NCBI RefSeq assembly: GCF_022682495.2 | Contig: NC_071391.1 | Coordinates: 42,251,998-42,315,997 of the forward strand | DNA: 64,000 bases | DNA from: Desmodus rotundus | Taxonomy: Eukaryota; Chordata; Mammalia; Chiroptera; Phyllostomidae | Direction of reading: 5' to 3' | Shown here: positions 1 to 11,040 of the stretch, piece after piece | How positions within the stretch are numbered: the first letter of the stretch is position 1 | Layout: the number at the start of each line of letters is the position of its first letter | Notes under the pieces: generated by a model | Seen by the model: only the letters and a program-made list of their open reading frames with translations | What the model was told of the DNA's origin: nothing | Databases searched by the model: none | Made by a program: the position numbers and the translations under genes

Positions 1-1425
1 TATTAGTTAGATTTAAGTAATTGTTAGATCATATGGACTCAGTTGGTCCAGTACATTCATTCATGACCCAGAATTCGCTTTGAATCTACGATGTTCCAGA
101 GACACAATGGCACTGGAGATAAAACATGATTATAGTTTGGTCCGTCCTATCTGAGAGTCTTTGGCCTCAGAAGATGGGTCTTCTGTCTGTATCCCCATCA
201 CCAAGGAAGTACTTGGCCAATCACATTTACTCAGCAAATAAGGTGATTGAGTATTCAAAGTGTGAAGAATGTTCAACAGAAACGATGCTAACTCTGTGTA
301 GCAGGCAAACCTTTAAATAGAGGGAATATTAGATGGCTGAGCAAAAACCAGTAGAATATAAAAATACAGCGTGTCTACGTTATGTGGGGAAAAAATGCCT
401 AGAAAGTTGGCCTGTGTCAAATAAGAGAGTCATGAATGATAATCAAGCAGAGATGTGATTGTTCACAGTAACATTTTATTTATTCATTTATTATTTCATT
501 GATGAGTTGTAAACTGTCATCATTTTGGCTCATGGACCCATCCAAACACCTAAGACTCCACTTTCAGATTACATAGAGGGTATCTGTGTCTTTTTGAGAA
601 AACTAGTAATTCTTTCAGCCCAGGAGTTCTTTGCTTGGAATTCAGGGGGTTCTTTGATTTAGATGTAAATGCTACTTCTTTATTTCACTTTAACCAAAAT
701 CCAAAATGCTTTTCTTGTTGGAATGTAGGTAAACAACCCAAACCAACATTACCAATATCCGTGACTTCATCACCAGTAGCAATCAGAGATATTTTTACAT
801 TGCACTGCAGTTGTTGAAGATACCTCAAAGTATCATTTAAGCTCATCATTTTGAAATTAAGGTGGTTATTAGACTTGCCACAACATTTTAAAATTTACTG
901 TTTTAAAGAAGCATGTGTATTATTATATCTCATATTTGTTTCCTAAAACTATAAAACTATATTTTGACCTAGTCACTTTTCTTGATAATCCTATACATTT
1001 CATTTTTTGTGTGTATCCACATGTGTGTATGTATGTATTTGATGTTTTGAAAACATTATTTTGAAGTACCACAGACAGATAAAGTGTTGATAGACCCAGC
1101 CTCACATACAACCTTGAAATTTAGACTTTAAAATTTTTTTCTCTCTTTTTGGAGTGGCTCTATGATGTTTTGTTATTGCTCCCAAACTCCTGCATGCCTT
1201 CTAGGCACGCATTTTCAACAACTCTATTAAATATGGGACCAACTAATTTTATTTATTTTATTTAATTAATGTTAACTTATTAAGCAGAGCTGTATGGTAT
1301 GCTTAATAATGTACACAGAAATTTAAAAATATGGGCAAAATTTTCAAAGTAGTGTGTAATTTCTGGGAGGAACAGACACAGAACACAGTCAGGGAGACTT
1401 GCTAGGCTGGAGGTAGCAGATCAGT
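1..1425. other. Intergenic DNA, nothing recognised
   Basis: AT-rich sequence with no open frame that resembles a known protein and no clear repeat boundary. Short low-complexity stretches occur, for example the TTTATT-rich run near 1245-1265. It is probably old intergenic DNA of the OR cluster. Confidence 0.5.
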
Positions 1426-2150
1426 ACATCATAATTACCCTACCTAAGATTAAACATAAGGAGAGAATTTTAGAAGCAACAAGAGAAAAGGACATAGTTA
1501 CTTACAAAGGAGTTCCCATAAGGCTCTCCACTGATTTATTAAAAGAGACCTTACAGGCAAGAAGGGGCTGGCAAGAAGTATTCCAAGTCAAGGAAGGCTA
1601 GAATCTACATCCAAGATTGCTCTATCCAGCAAAGCTATCATTTAGAATGGAAGGGAAGATAAAGTGCTTCTCAGATAAGGTCAAGTTAAAGGAGTTCATC
1701 ATCACCAAGCCTTTATATATGAAATGTTAAAGGGACCTATCTAAGAAAAAGAAGATCAAAAATAGGAACAGTAAAAATGACAGCAAACTCACAGTTGTTA
1801 ACAACAACACCTACAACAAAAACAAAAGCAAACTAAGCAACAACTAGAACAGGAACGGAACCACAGAAATGGAGATCACATGGAGGGTTATCAATAGGGG
1901 AGCACGAGGGGGACAAAGAGGGGAAAGGTACAGAGAATAACTAGCATACATGATAGGTGGAAAATAGACAGGGGGAGGGTAAGAATAGTGTAGGAAATGT
2001 AGAAGCCAAAGAACTTACAAGTATGACCCAAGGACATGAACTATAGGGGGGTAATGTGGGAGGGAGGAGGTGGGCAGGATGGAATGGAGTGAGGTGGGGA
2101 ATGGGACAACTGTAATAGCATACTCAATAAATATATTAAAAAAAAAGAAA
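1426..2150 (+). mobile_element. HAL1-type (ORF1-only L1) retrotransposon, 5'-truncated
   Basis: The left part matches the RNA-binding and C-terminal half of L1 ORF1 as seen in the intact copy at 62868-63707 (same 'CATCATAATTACCCTACC' and 'CCAGCAAAGCTATCATTTAG' regions). ORF1 is followed directly by a 3'UTR of about 400 bp with the G-rich stretch near 1900-2080, the terminal 'GGGACAACTGTAATAGCA', an AATAAA and an A-tract ending at 2150. No ORF2 sequence lies between ORF1 and the 3'UTR, the same junction as in the other copies of this family in the window. The ORF1 remnant is broken by an in-frame-type stop and a lost base in the segment encoding the C-terminus, so it is not coding. Confidence 0.75.
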
Positions 2151-2859
2151 ACTAGTCATGCTGGTGGGTTAAAATAGAAATTGTGTCGTGATGGGTGTCC
2201 ATTATTTGGGAAGTTAACTGACAGTTGAGATTGATATATGGGAGCCCCAGTGAAGGGGAGAATAGGATTTCCAAGAGATGATGGCATATTATCCAGAGAT
2301 ACCTCTTGGTTTACCAGCTCCTTCTAAACCGGTCATTTTCTCTAAGACAAAAGTCAGTTCCATTTGATTTCTCATCCCTTTGTGACTACCCTTTCAAGAA
2401 ACTGACAGCAGAAACGGTTGGATGTCCACAGAATGAGAAACATCTGCACCAACATGAGAAGGGGGATGTGTTGCAAGAGCAGCATAAGACTCAAAGTTTC
2501 AGCTAATAATAAGGTAAAATTAAATAGCATGACCTTATATGTGAACTCAATCTGTCTTTTTGTTATTAGATATGAAATATTACAAATAAAGAAGATAACG
2601 TTTTGATCTACTTTACACTTGCCAGAGGACATTAAAAAGGAATGTACCATTTTATAAAGATTTGTTTCACAAAACGGAAAAAGTTCCATGTAAAGCAGCA
2701 TGATCACCTTCTAAAAACCTTACAAAGAAGATTCTTGAAATGGTTGGTAGTGATCGGAGGCAATTCCTCAGCCCTCCAACTCTGAATTATATAATTTCAT
2801 AGGTTATACACACCTATGATTAGCATGTAGTGACTTTTTACTGAAAAAGGAGACAAACC
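2151..2859. other. Upstream region of the OR2D2-like gene
   Basis: This stretch between the HAL1 tail and the OR2D2-like start codon has no recognised gene or repeat. OR genes usually have one or more non-coding exons and a promoter several kb upstream, which cannot be located by eye here. Short open frames on both strands look like chance frames. Confidence 0.4.
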
Positions 2860-3785
2860 ATGAGACACACAAATCAGACACAGGTGACAGAGTTCTTCTT
2901 CTGGGACTCTCTGACAACCCTCACACCAAGCAGCTACTATTCATCTTATTCCTGGGTGTTTACCTTGTCACTGTGGTTGGAAATCTGCTTCTCATGTCCC
3001 TTGTACAGGCTGACTCCCAGCTTCACACACCTATGTATTTCTTTCTCTGCAATTTATCTCTGGCTGACCTCTGTTTCTCCACCAACATCGTTCCTCAGGC
3101 CCTTGTCCACCTGCTATCCAGAAAGAAAGTCATTTCATTCACACGTTGTGCAGCTCAGCTTCTCCTCTTCCTCATTTTTGGGTGTACACAGTGTGCCCTT
3201 CTGGCAGTGATGTCTTATGATCGGTATGCAGCCATCTGTAACCCTTTGCATTACCCCAGCATCATGACTTGGAGGGTGTGTGCCCAGCTGGCTGTGGGAT
3301 CCTGGACCAGTGGCATTCTGGTATCTGTGGTGGACACCACCATTACACTAAAGCTTCCCTACACAGGCAGCAATACTATTGCACATTTCTTTTGTGAGGC
3401 ACCTGCCCTGTTGAGCCTGGCATCCACAGACACCTGGGCTTCAGAGATGGCCATTTTCCTCATGGGGGTTGTGATTCTCCTCTTACCTGTTTCCCTCATC
3501 CTGGTGTCCTATGGCCACATCATAGTGACTGTGGTCAGGATGAAGTCAGCTGCGGGACGGCTCAAGGCATTCTCTACCTGTGGCTCCCACCTCGTGGTGG
3601 TCATTCTCTTTTACGGGTCAGCAATTGTCACCTACATGACATCAAAGTCCTCCAAAGAACAGAAAAAACTGGTGTCTGTGTTCTATGCAATGGTGACCCC
3701 CATGCTTAATCCCCGCATCTACAGCCTGAGGAACAAAGACATGAAGGGAGCTCTGAGGAAAGTGGCTGCAAGGAATTTTCCATGA
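2860..3785 (+). pseudogene. OR2D2: Olfactory receptor, OR2D2-like, frameshifted by 1 bp near the N-terminus
   Basis: Class II odorant receptor, an olfactory G-protein-coupled receptor. The frame opens with [12 protein letters not shown] (N-glycosylation site NQT) at 2860. One base is then missing in the segment after 'GTGACAGAGTTC' (about 2893-2899), and the rest continues in the next frame to the stop at 3783-3785. Read through the gap, the span equals 308 codons plus stop, the length I recall for human OR2D2. Later motifs are present: GN in TM1, PMYFFL in TM2, MSYDRY after TM3, KAFSTC before TM6 and PMLNP in TM7. Two odd residues occur: DRYAAIC where DRYVAIC is usual, and NPRIY where NPLIY or NPIIY is usual. 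No other stop or indel is seen. In the downstream frame the first ATG is inside TM1, so no normal receptor can be made. The base loss is either real and recent or a sequencing error. The OR2D2 call is from remembered similarity. Confidence 0.85.
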
Positions 3786-4251
3786 AGGCTTGGAATTTGT
3801 CACTGACAGTGAGGCCTGCCAGGCTCTCTACTTCTCCAACTTGTTGAGTATTTTCCTCAGCAAGACTAGAACATGGCATGATTCTCATCCTTCTTTCTTT
3901 TCCATGGACCAACCCTCCACCCATTATCCAGCCCTTCCTCTGTAAGAGAAGGACAATAATTCATGGAACAATGGGAAGGAGGGCCTTCCTTCTGGTTGGT
4001 CTTTCAGCATCTAAGGGTTAGGAAATTCCCTGAGAAGGATTCACATTTTACAAGCCCTGGAACCTGTCACACCTACCTTATTAAATCATGCTATGTATTA
4101 ACATCTATCTGTCCCAGAACCTACTCCAATTCCTATCCTTTATCTTTTAAAATTTCTTGGCATCATCATATAGTAAATGAACAAACATCACTTAATTATT
4201 TACTATGAGCTAGGTGCCACATGTACACAGGCGTGCACACGTACCTCCGTG
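3786..4251. other. 3' flank of the OR2D2-like gene
   Basis: Non-coding flank between the OR stop codon and the mariner-type MITE. No gene, clear repeat or convincing polyadenylation signal is seen close to the stop. Confidence 0.4.
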
Positions 4252-4380
4252 CAGGGGTGGGCAAAAGGAGGTTTACTGTTATGAGTACAGGAAACAGAGT
4301 ATAGTCTTGAATTATTATTTATTCATTAATTATTGTATTATTTACCTATATTATTTGTAAAACTATTTTGCCCACCCCTG
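4252..4380. mobile_element. Mariner-type MITE (non-autonomous DNA transposon)
   Basis: A 129-bp element that starts CAGGGGTGGGCAAAA and ends with its exact reverse complement TTTTGCCCACCCCTG. The 15-bp perfect terminal inverted repeats extend imperfectly for about ten more bases. The right flank is TA and the left flank is TG, which fits a TA target duplication with one change. The interior is AT-rich (ATTATTTATT...) with no coding capacity. Size, termini and TA target fit Tc1/mariner MITEs known from bats; the exact family name is not claimed. Confidence 0.8.
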
Positions 4381-5629
4381 TATATGTTTGAGGTGGGTGG
4401 TGAAGAGTGTGGGAACAATGAAGTAGAGTTTATGAACTATGCTGTGCTTCTCACACTCTTATTAGAGACATGAGTATTATATATATTAGGACACACCTTT
4501 ATAAACATAAGAATAGGGTTTTGGAAAAACAGCAAGAAATAGCGATATCCCAGAGCAGCAAGAGTAAGAAGCTATTACCAACCCTGGGCCAAAAGGACAA
4601 AGAGGAGGCAAGCAGAACTTACCGTGGGTAATTCTGTATAGAAGGTCACCAGGCAGGAGCTGTGGACTTGGTATATGGAGGTGAGGAAGCCATGGGAATA
4701 AATGTGTTAAAGTTATTCTCGACCTGCCTTCTCATTTTCTGTTACTGTAGTAAAAAAAAACAAAATCCAGGCTAATTTCCCCATGTGAAGATCCTTAGTT
4801 TAATCACATCGACAGAATCCTTTTTACCATGTAAGGGAACATATGTACAGGGGACTAGGACGTGGACATCTCTGTGGGCCCATTATTCTGCCTGCCATCC
4901 TGTGGTCAAGTAAAATGAATGTGAGGCTGTGATAAGTGCTTGGCAAACATGAGAGATGACGAATTTATAAATGGTGCCAACTGCTCAGTTGTGTGATTGC
5001 CATCATGCAAATAAAACCCTGTGATCTGCCTTTTCATTTGCAAATTCTGATAGGGATGTTCAGAATGTGCTGCCCTCTCTGAGCCCTGATGCCTGTGATC
5101 TGAAGGATACCTTGTTTGGGAGACCGAGCTGGTCCTGGTACCTCCATGGCTCACAGAGTTAGAGTTGTTTAATGGGTTTGTAGAGAGGACATACCTGTGC
5201 AGTAAATGCTATTTTACTTTGTAAATTCTTACTACATCTTGTGAATAGTTTACACACAGCTGTGGTGTCATGTTGCAAGCCTGTTGTTTGCCCTGAGTCC
5301 AGAGTTGGGCAATGTTCACTGGACGAAATCTCAAAGTGTGGCTGCTCCTCTGTTTAAATGATCCCAAGCTTAAAATGAACAGGTGACTTCATCCAATCAC
5401 AATAAAATTTCCAAAACAATTTAGGAAACAAAGAAACTCTGGTTTTTTTTCGGCATTTCCTCTAAGTTGTCCACTAATACTTGACTGCAACTTCCTCTCA
5501 CACTTCCTGTCAAACAACTCTCATGTCCAGGGTTGATAATTTGAGATGGAGGCAACTGTCAGTAGTGTGGAACTGTCTCTCCAGACAAGGCACAGAACAT
5601 GTGGTAGCAGAGGAACAACTCCTCAATTG
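4381..5629. other. Intergenic DNA, nothing recognised
   Basis: No gene or clear repeat recognised. An 82-codon antisense open frame near 4906-5154 has no recognisable motif and is probably chance. Confidence 0.4.
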
Positions 5630-5785
5630 CCAGCGGAGTTTTTAAGTATCTTTTTACTTCCCCTCTCTCACGATAATTTCCATGAGGTGAGAAATTGGTC
5701 TGTTTTTTTCACCAATGTGTCTTCTGGGCCTAACAGGGTCTAACACACACTGAGTCCCGAATGAAAATTTGTTGCAAAAAAAAGA
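5630..5785 (+). repeat. Probable L2 3'-end fragment
   Basis: The order 'CCATGAGGTGAGAAATTGGTCTG', then 'CTGGGCCTAACAGGGTCTAA', then 'TGAGTCCCGAATGAAAATTTGTTG' follows the usual L2 3' end (blood-bank-like 'gaatgtaagctccatgagggcagg ... aataaatatttgttgaatg' pattern), strongly diverged. Confidence 0.45.
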
Positions 5786-6232
5786 AAGAATGAAACAAAA
5801 CTCTGTTATTTATTTTCATTACGTTGTAAACAAAAACATGTCTAAAAGTTGCTTGTAGAATTTTTGGACAAATAGAAGAAAGGACAGCAGATAATTATTA
5901 AATGATATGCATGAAGTTCCAGAAAAAGTTAAAACAGAAATCAGCAAATTGTAGTGAAGTTCTCAGCCTTTGCATGGGCACCTAATTTGTGTGAACTAGT
6001 GGCATCTTCAGAGACATTGGTACCACAGTCCCATAGGACGCTGGGCCTACTGCATGCAGTTCTTTCTTTCATCGCTCATGTTGTTTTCAGAAGTGGATCC
6101 CAGTGGAAAGTCCGAATGGCAGTGAGTGTACTGTGGCTCCTGGAAAGAGTGGACTCCAAAAACCCAAAGGGGGAATTCGTTTTTCTCTCCTTTGTCCTTG
6201 CATTCTACCCTTTCAGTTTCCATCTAAGTCAG
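5786..6232. other. 3' flank of the OR10A4-like pseudogene
   Basis: Downstream (in gene sense) of the minus-strand OR10A4-like gene. No further gene recognised. A 116-codon plus-strand open frame here has no recognisable motif. Confidence 0.4.
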
Positions 6233-7184
6233 TCAGAGTTTCTGTGGGCCCAGAGTCCTGTGGATGACTCGTTTCAGTGCAGCCTTCACTTCACTGTTCC
6301 TTAAACTGTAAATGATGGGGTTCAACATGGGAGTCACCACCGTGTAGGAGAGCGACAGCAGCTTCTTGTTCTCAGGAGAGGTGTTGGACCAGGGTCGGAA
6401 GTATGTGAGGATGGCAGTGCTATAGAAAAGGGAGACAACCAGGAGGTGGGAGGAACAGGTGGAGAAGGCCTTGCGTTTCTGCTCAGGTGAGGGCATCCTG
6501 AAGATAGTGGAGAGGATACGAACATAGGACCCCAGGATCAGCAAGAAGGGGAAGAGGATGAAGAGAACAGTGGCTGTCAGAGACTCCAGTTCAAACAGCG
6601 AAGTATCAGCACAGACCAGGGCAAGGACAGGGGGACTGGCACAGAAGAAGTGGTTCACCCTGTTGGGGCCACAAAAAGGGAAGCTGAAAATCCACGTGGT
6701 TTGCACAGTGGCCACCAGAAACCCTGAGCACCAGGATGCAGCTGCCAGCTGGGCACAGGCCCTCCCTGTGGCCTATGATGACTGGGTAGTGCAAAGGGTC
6801 ACAGATGGCCACATAGCGGTCATACGCCGTTGTGGCCAGGAGGCAGCATTCCGCAGCCCCAAAGAAGAAGAAGATATACATCTGAGTGGCACAGCCAAGG
6901 AAGGAGATGGTTGTGTCTTGGATGATCAGGGTCCCCAGCATCTTGAGCACAATGACCAAGTTGAAACCTATCTCCAGGAAGGACAAGTTCCTGAGGAAGA
7001 AGTACATGGGACTTTGTAGTGCAGAGTCAGCTGTAGTGACCAGGATGATAAGGATGTTGCCCATTAGGGTCACAATGTAAATGGTCAAAAAAAGGAGAAA
7101 TAGTAGAGCCTGTAGCCTAGAAGACAAGGCTGAGAAACTCACAAGAACAAACTCGCTGACAGTTGTCCAGTTTCCCCACATCAT
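6233..7184 (-). pseudogene. OR10A4: Olfactory receptor, OR10A4-like, frameshifted by a 4-bp duplication
   Basis: Class II odorant receptor. The start is taken at 7184 because the protein then begins MMWGNWT, like the remembered human OR10A4 N-terminus with its N-glycosylation site. GN (TM1), PMYFFL (TM2) and AYDRYVAIC (TM3) are present. The frame then breaks after HYPVIIGH. On the + strand the break coincides with CCCTCCCT (6760-6767), a tandem duplication of four bases. Removing one copy restores continuity into the AQLA region and TM4. The second frame continues with HFFC, KAFSTC and PMLNPIIYSLRN to the stop at 6233. Without the extra four bases the span is 315 codons plus stop, the usual OR10A4 length. 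Small differences from the family norm include TAYDRY for MAYDRY and HFFCAS for HFFCDS. No other stop is seen, so inactivation is recent or the duplication is an error. It lies about 2.4 kb from OR2D2 in convergent orientation. Confidence 0.87.
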
Positions 7185-8339
7185 TCTTCTGCCCAGGATT
7201 TGGCTGGGCATTCGCACTCTGGGAAGAATTCTCCATATGTTACATAGACCTTTATTATACCCTTGGAAAAGGAACCTCCTGTGGCTTCATTCTCTACCTC
7301 TCTTGTTACAGTTGTTGAAGATCAAACAGCTGTCCTTTCAAAAATGGCAAAAACAAGTCTGACTATGGGATTCATATTTTTGGGGGGTGAACACTGACCT
7401 CTTTTTCAGACTGAACTGAGGTACACCATAGACGTGCATATCTACACATCCCCTGAGTTTTTCTTTACTTTAGGACCAGTCACTGGTGCTAAAAAGAAGT
7501 CAGGCCAGGCCAAGCATTTCTGAAGAGAAAGATCTTGAGGCACAAAGAAAGGTATTGGTGCAAGTCATGATATATTTTCTACAAAATAAAAGGGTGGGAA
7601 GGAGGAAAGCAAAGGAAGTGAGCCAACAGTTACAACGATCCCTGAGGAGGAGTCCTGGATGTGTGCCAGTCTCCCGCAGCCCACACTCAGGCAGATTTCA
7701 GCATATGGGAGGAATCTTCATTGTAAACTCAGCCAATTGCAGTTTAAACAACAATACACAATATAGAAACTGTGGTTTATTTTGATCCCTGGGCTAAATC
7801 TTCTCCAGGTGGCTATACACCTATTTGTGATCAGACAAAGGGAAAACAGACTCAAGATAGTATCAGGCCATAGAGAGAATGTAGGTGTGTTGTGTATAAA
7901 CCCTTTCACCATTTTCTGCTGGTTGACTTGTGTCTTTACTCTCAAGAAATATGAAGCTCAAGTGTTACATGTTAGTAAAGTGCAGGTATGACTAATAATG
8001 TTAAATCCTGTGAAAAATAAATAAGTTTTCACATTATATGAATAACTAAGCTTCCAAATTGAGACTGAAATTCTTTCTGATGACTACGCACTTAAATAAA
8101 GGAATAAATCTAAAGCACTTAGCATGGTAAGTGGTATATAATATATATATATAATAAATACCATTATAATGATTATTATATTATGTTAGATCTACCTTTC
8201 AAAATTCACTTCTTATCTTACCATTGCCGAAACTCACCATAGACCTTGCTTTTCCTCTCTGATGAAGAATAATTTATTCAATAGACATTGTCTTCTAGAA
8301 ACCGTTCTATCTGCTGAAGGTCTGGTGTAAGTAAAACCA
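7185..8339. other. 5' flank of the OR10A4-like pseudogene
   Basis: No gene recognised. An AT microsatellite lies near 8136-8156. Short open frames on both strands show no protein-like features. Confidence 0.4.
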
Positions 8340-8600
8340 ACAGAAATTTCTGCCCTCACAGAACCCATGTTCTAGTAGGGAAAACAGATCATAAGCAAAT
8401 TATGTAAGTAGAATGTATAGTATCTTAGATAGGAATAGAATAATGAAGAAGAACAAGGCGGGGGAGAAGGAGATAGCATTTGGCGCTGTGGGGAGTGCAC
8501 AGGAGGCTGCACTGCAGAGACACTTGAGTAAAGCCCTGAGCAGGTGCAAGATATGAAGTCAGGGTGGTGCAGGAAGGAGGGAGGTAAAGAGCAAAAACAA
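8340..8600 (+). repeat. Ancient mammalian-wide interspersed repeat, family uncertain
   Basis: The succession 'TGCCCTCACAGAACCCATGTTCTAGTAGGG', 'AAGCAAATTATGTAAGTAG' and a purine-rich 'GAGTGCACAGGAGGCTGCA' stretch follows a common old mammalian repeat (pattern 'tgccctcatggagcttacattctagtgggg'). I cannot name the family with certainty. Similar later portions of the same repeat are at 18.7-18.9 kb and 57.6-57.95 kb. Confidence 0.4.
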
Positions 8601-8694
8601 TGAGAAAGTGCTATTTAATTTTTTTTTCTGAATACTATTCATTTAAAAAACACCAAGCCAGGTATCACTTCTATGAAAACTTTTTTTGATACCT

Positions 8695-8905
8695 TTTTCA
8701 TTTTCCATAAAAATTAACATTTATGGAACACCAAATAAGTGCCAGGCACTAATACAAATGTTTTGTACGGCTCATGCTGTTTGTCTGACAACAACCAAAA
8801 GATAATAGAAACTTTTATTGGTCCCACTCTGCAGGCAAGCAACAGGAGGAATAGAAAAATTAAGTACTTTTCCTAAGGATAGGCCGCCAGCAAGTGTTGG
8901 CCTGG
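8695..8905 (+). repeat. MIR SINE
   Basis: Shows the MIR core order: 'GTGCCAGGCACTAATAC', then 'CTGACAACAACC', then 'CACTCTGCAGGCAAGCAACAGGAGGAATAG', then 'AAGTACTTTTCCTAAGG'. This follows the ancient MIR pattern (gccaggcact ... acaacaacc ... gatgaggaaactgagg ... taacttgcccaagg). Confidence 0.6.
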
Positions 8906-9469
8906 GGATATGCGTCCAGGGCCATGTGACTCTGAGTCATGGATTTAACCACCAGCCAGCACTTCCACTCACTCTCTGAAAACCAGAAAAAGTCTGAGCT
9001 CCGGGAGAGGACAAGCTGGAGAGGTCGGCATTGGGTGACAGTAGGAGGCAAAGAGTAAGAAAATTTCTTGTGAGGAACAGGACGTTTCAAGGTATTATTA
9101 ACACTGGAGACATGAAATACCACTTTCATAGTCTTTATTTTAGAACAATCATTAACTTTGTCTCCCTCTCATAGTCAAGATGGTACGTGCCTCGAGAGAA
9201 GAAATTATGCTACTTACCTGTTTATTTCAGTTCCTAGCAAGGTAGATGCAGGGTAAATTGTTATGGAATGAATGGATTAATAATGAAGAAAATGTGGAGA
9301 AAATCAGGGAAATAACTCTATGAATAGAATGTAGGAGCATAGTGAGCTCTATGCATAGGGAATTTAGACACAAAACACTCCATGCATCAACAACACGGCC
9401 TCATACAATATACACAGATTTAAACAGTAGTATGTTGTAAATTATACTCATTATCTTCCTCCACCCCAA

Positions 9470-10240
9470 GCCTTCTCCTTTTATCTGCCCCATTTCAGAA
9501 AATGACAATGCCCACTATATAACCCAGGAACCGGGATGAAAATCCTTTCATTCATGCCCCAGACTTGATTACTTTTCCTTCTGAACACAGAGTCAGTGTC
9601 TCCTTCCCCATCCCTACCACACTGATTGCAGATTCTGGCTCTTCGTTTCTCTGGCCTGGAATATTGTAGGAACCTGATTCCAGTTTGTTCTTTTCAAACC
9701 ATTTTTGACTGATGCGTGATCTGAGAGCAACTCTGATTAAGTTACTTACCTGCTTACTGTCCTTGGGATTAAGGACAAACCCCTTAATAAGGACTTTTTC
9801 TCTGACATGTGCTTGTTTTTCCACTTGTGAATCCCCTACACGGCTGGTGCTCTGGTCACATGAAAATGTTTTCTGTCCTGTGCACACGCCATGTCCTCTC
9901 ACCCCCCTTGCCTTCTGCAAGTGGCTCTCTATTCTTGGAAGCCTCTTCCTGCAATTATGTATAACTTCCTGCTCATCTTGCAAGTTTCAGCTGAAACATA
10001 ATTTCCTGTGTGAAGTTTTCTTGTCTTCCCTTGGCCAAACCAAGGAATCATTTTTTAATTCTCTTAGAACACTTTGTGTCTTACCTGTAGTAGAGCACTT
10101 TTATAATTGTGTGTGTGTGCGTCTAGTTATGTCATTGAATTGGTAGCACTATGAGGACAAATCTATTCCTTTGTCATTGTACCTTCTGCAGCTAGTGGAG
10201 TGCTGAACACCAAAGACTTAGTAATTAATGCAGTCTAAGT
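9470..10240 (+). repeat. L2 LINE fragment
   Basis: Diverged L2 3' region: CT-rich start, 'TTTCAGCTGAAACATAATTTCCTGTGTGAAG' and the terminal 'TAGCACTATGAGGACAAATCTATTCC ... TAGTGGAGTGCTGAACACC' pattern. The long open frames in this stretch are by-products and not genes. Confidence 0.5.
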
Positions 10241-10794
10241 TTTAATTATTTTTACATAAGGTTGATGACATTATTGAATCACTAGTTGAGCCTACAGTCC
10301 AGAGCTTTGAGTGTGTGTATGTATGTAGGTGTTTCATAGGTGGTATATTATGTTTCATCTTCCAAAGTTTATTTATGTTATTTAAATGTTCTGCTGTGCT
10401 CTGTGAAGATATTTTTAAAGCTTTATTATAAGAGTTTTGCATCACTAGTGTGCCATAGCTGTCTACTTCCCTCATATATGTAATGAAAATATAGCCCAGG
10501 ACAGAGATAAGATTTTCGGATACATCACCAGGCCATACCTCAAAATGAATTACTCTAATTTTTTAATCTGTAATTTTGGGGCAAATAGCAATGTGATTTA
10601 TTATTTTTATCAGTGACTTTAAATCAGACATTGTCTGAAATAGGCACAGTTTATGTACTATTATCTGGAACACATATCTTCAATGTAATAACAAAGCTTT
10701 CATGAAAGAATTCATCAAATACTTTAATAAAATACAGATGAACCATATAAATACTCACTGTTGAATCCAAGCTCTAATGTCAACTTTTTGGTAA

Positions 10795-11040
10795 AATCAC
10801 TTCTGACCATTCCATCCTTCAATTGGGTATAACTAACTACTCTGTCCCTTGCATTCCTCATGGCATCTTAAAATACACTTATTCTAACAATGGTTTTCTA
10901 TCATAATTATTTTTAAATGTATCCTCTCCTGAAAACTGGTACTTCCTGAAGAAATAAGCCAAATGGTATCCATCATTATATCCACATCACATTGCCTGGT
11001 ATCTACACAGTAGTAACAATAGGTGTTTTATGAATTACAG
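10795..11040 (+). repeat. Probable L2 fragment
   Basis: Follows a weak L2 3'-end pattern: 'CTGACCATTCCATCC', 'CTGGTACTTCCTGAAGAAATAAG' and 'TGCCTGGTATCTACACAGTAGTAACAATAGGTG'. Strongly diverged, so moderate to low confidence. Confidence 0.4.

Noticed and set aside
2372..2707. 111-codon minus-strand frame upstream of the OR2D2-like gene
   Set aside because: AT-rich, Leu/Phe/Ile-rich chance frame with overlapping frames on the other strand and no recognisable motif.
6558..7080. Plus-strand open frames of 153 and 64 codons opposite the OR10A4-like gene
   Set aside because: They lie antisense to a clear OR sequence. Their length is a by-product of OR codon bias.
8136..8156. TA-rich stretch as a promoter TATA box
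   Set aside because: It is a short microsatellite with no gene start nearby.
9552..10146. Frames of 143 and 144 codons on opposite strands
   Set aside because: They overlap each other in a decayed L2 region and have no protein-like features.
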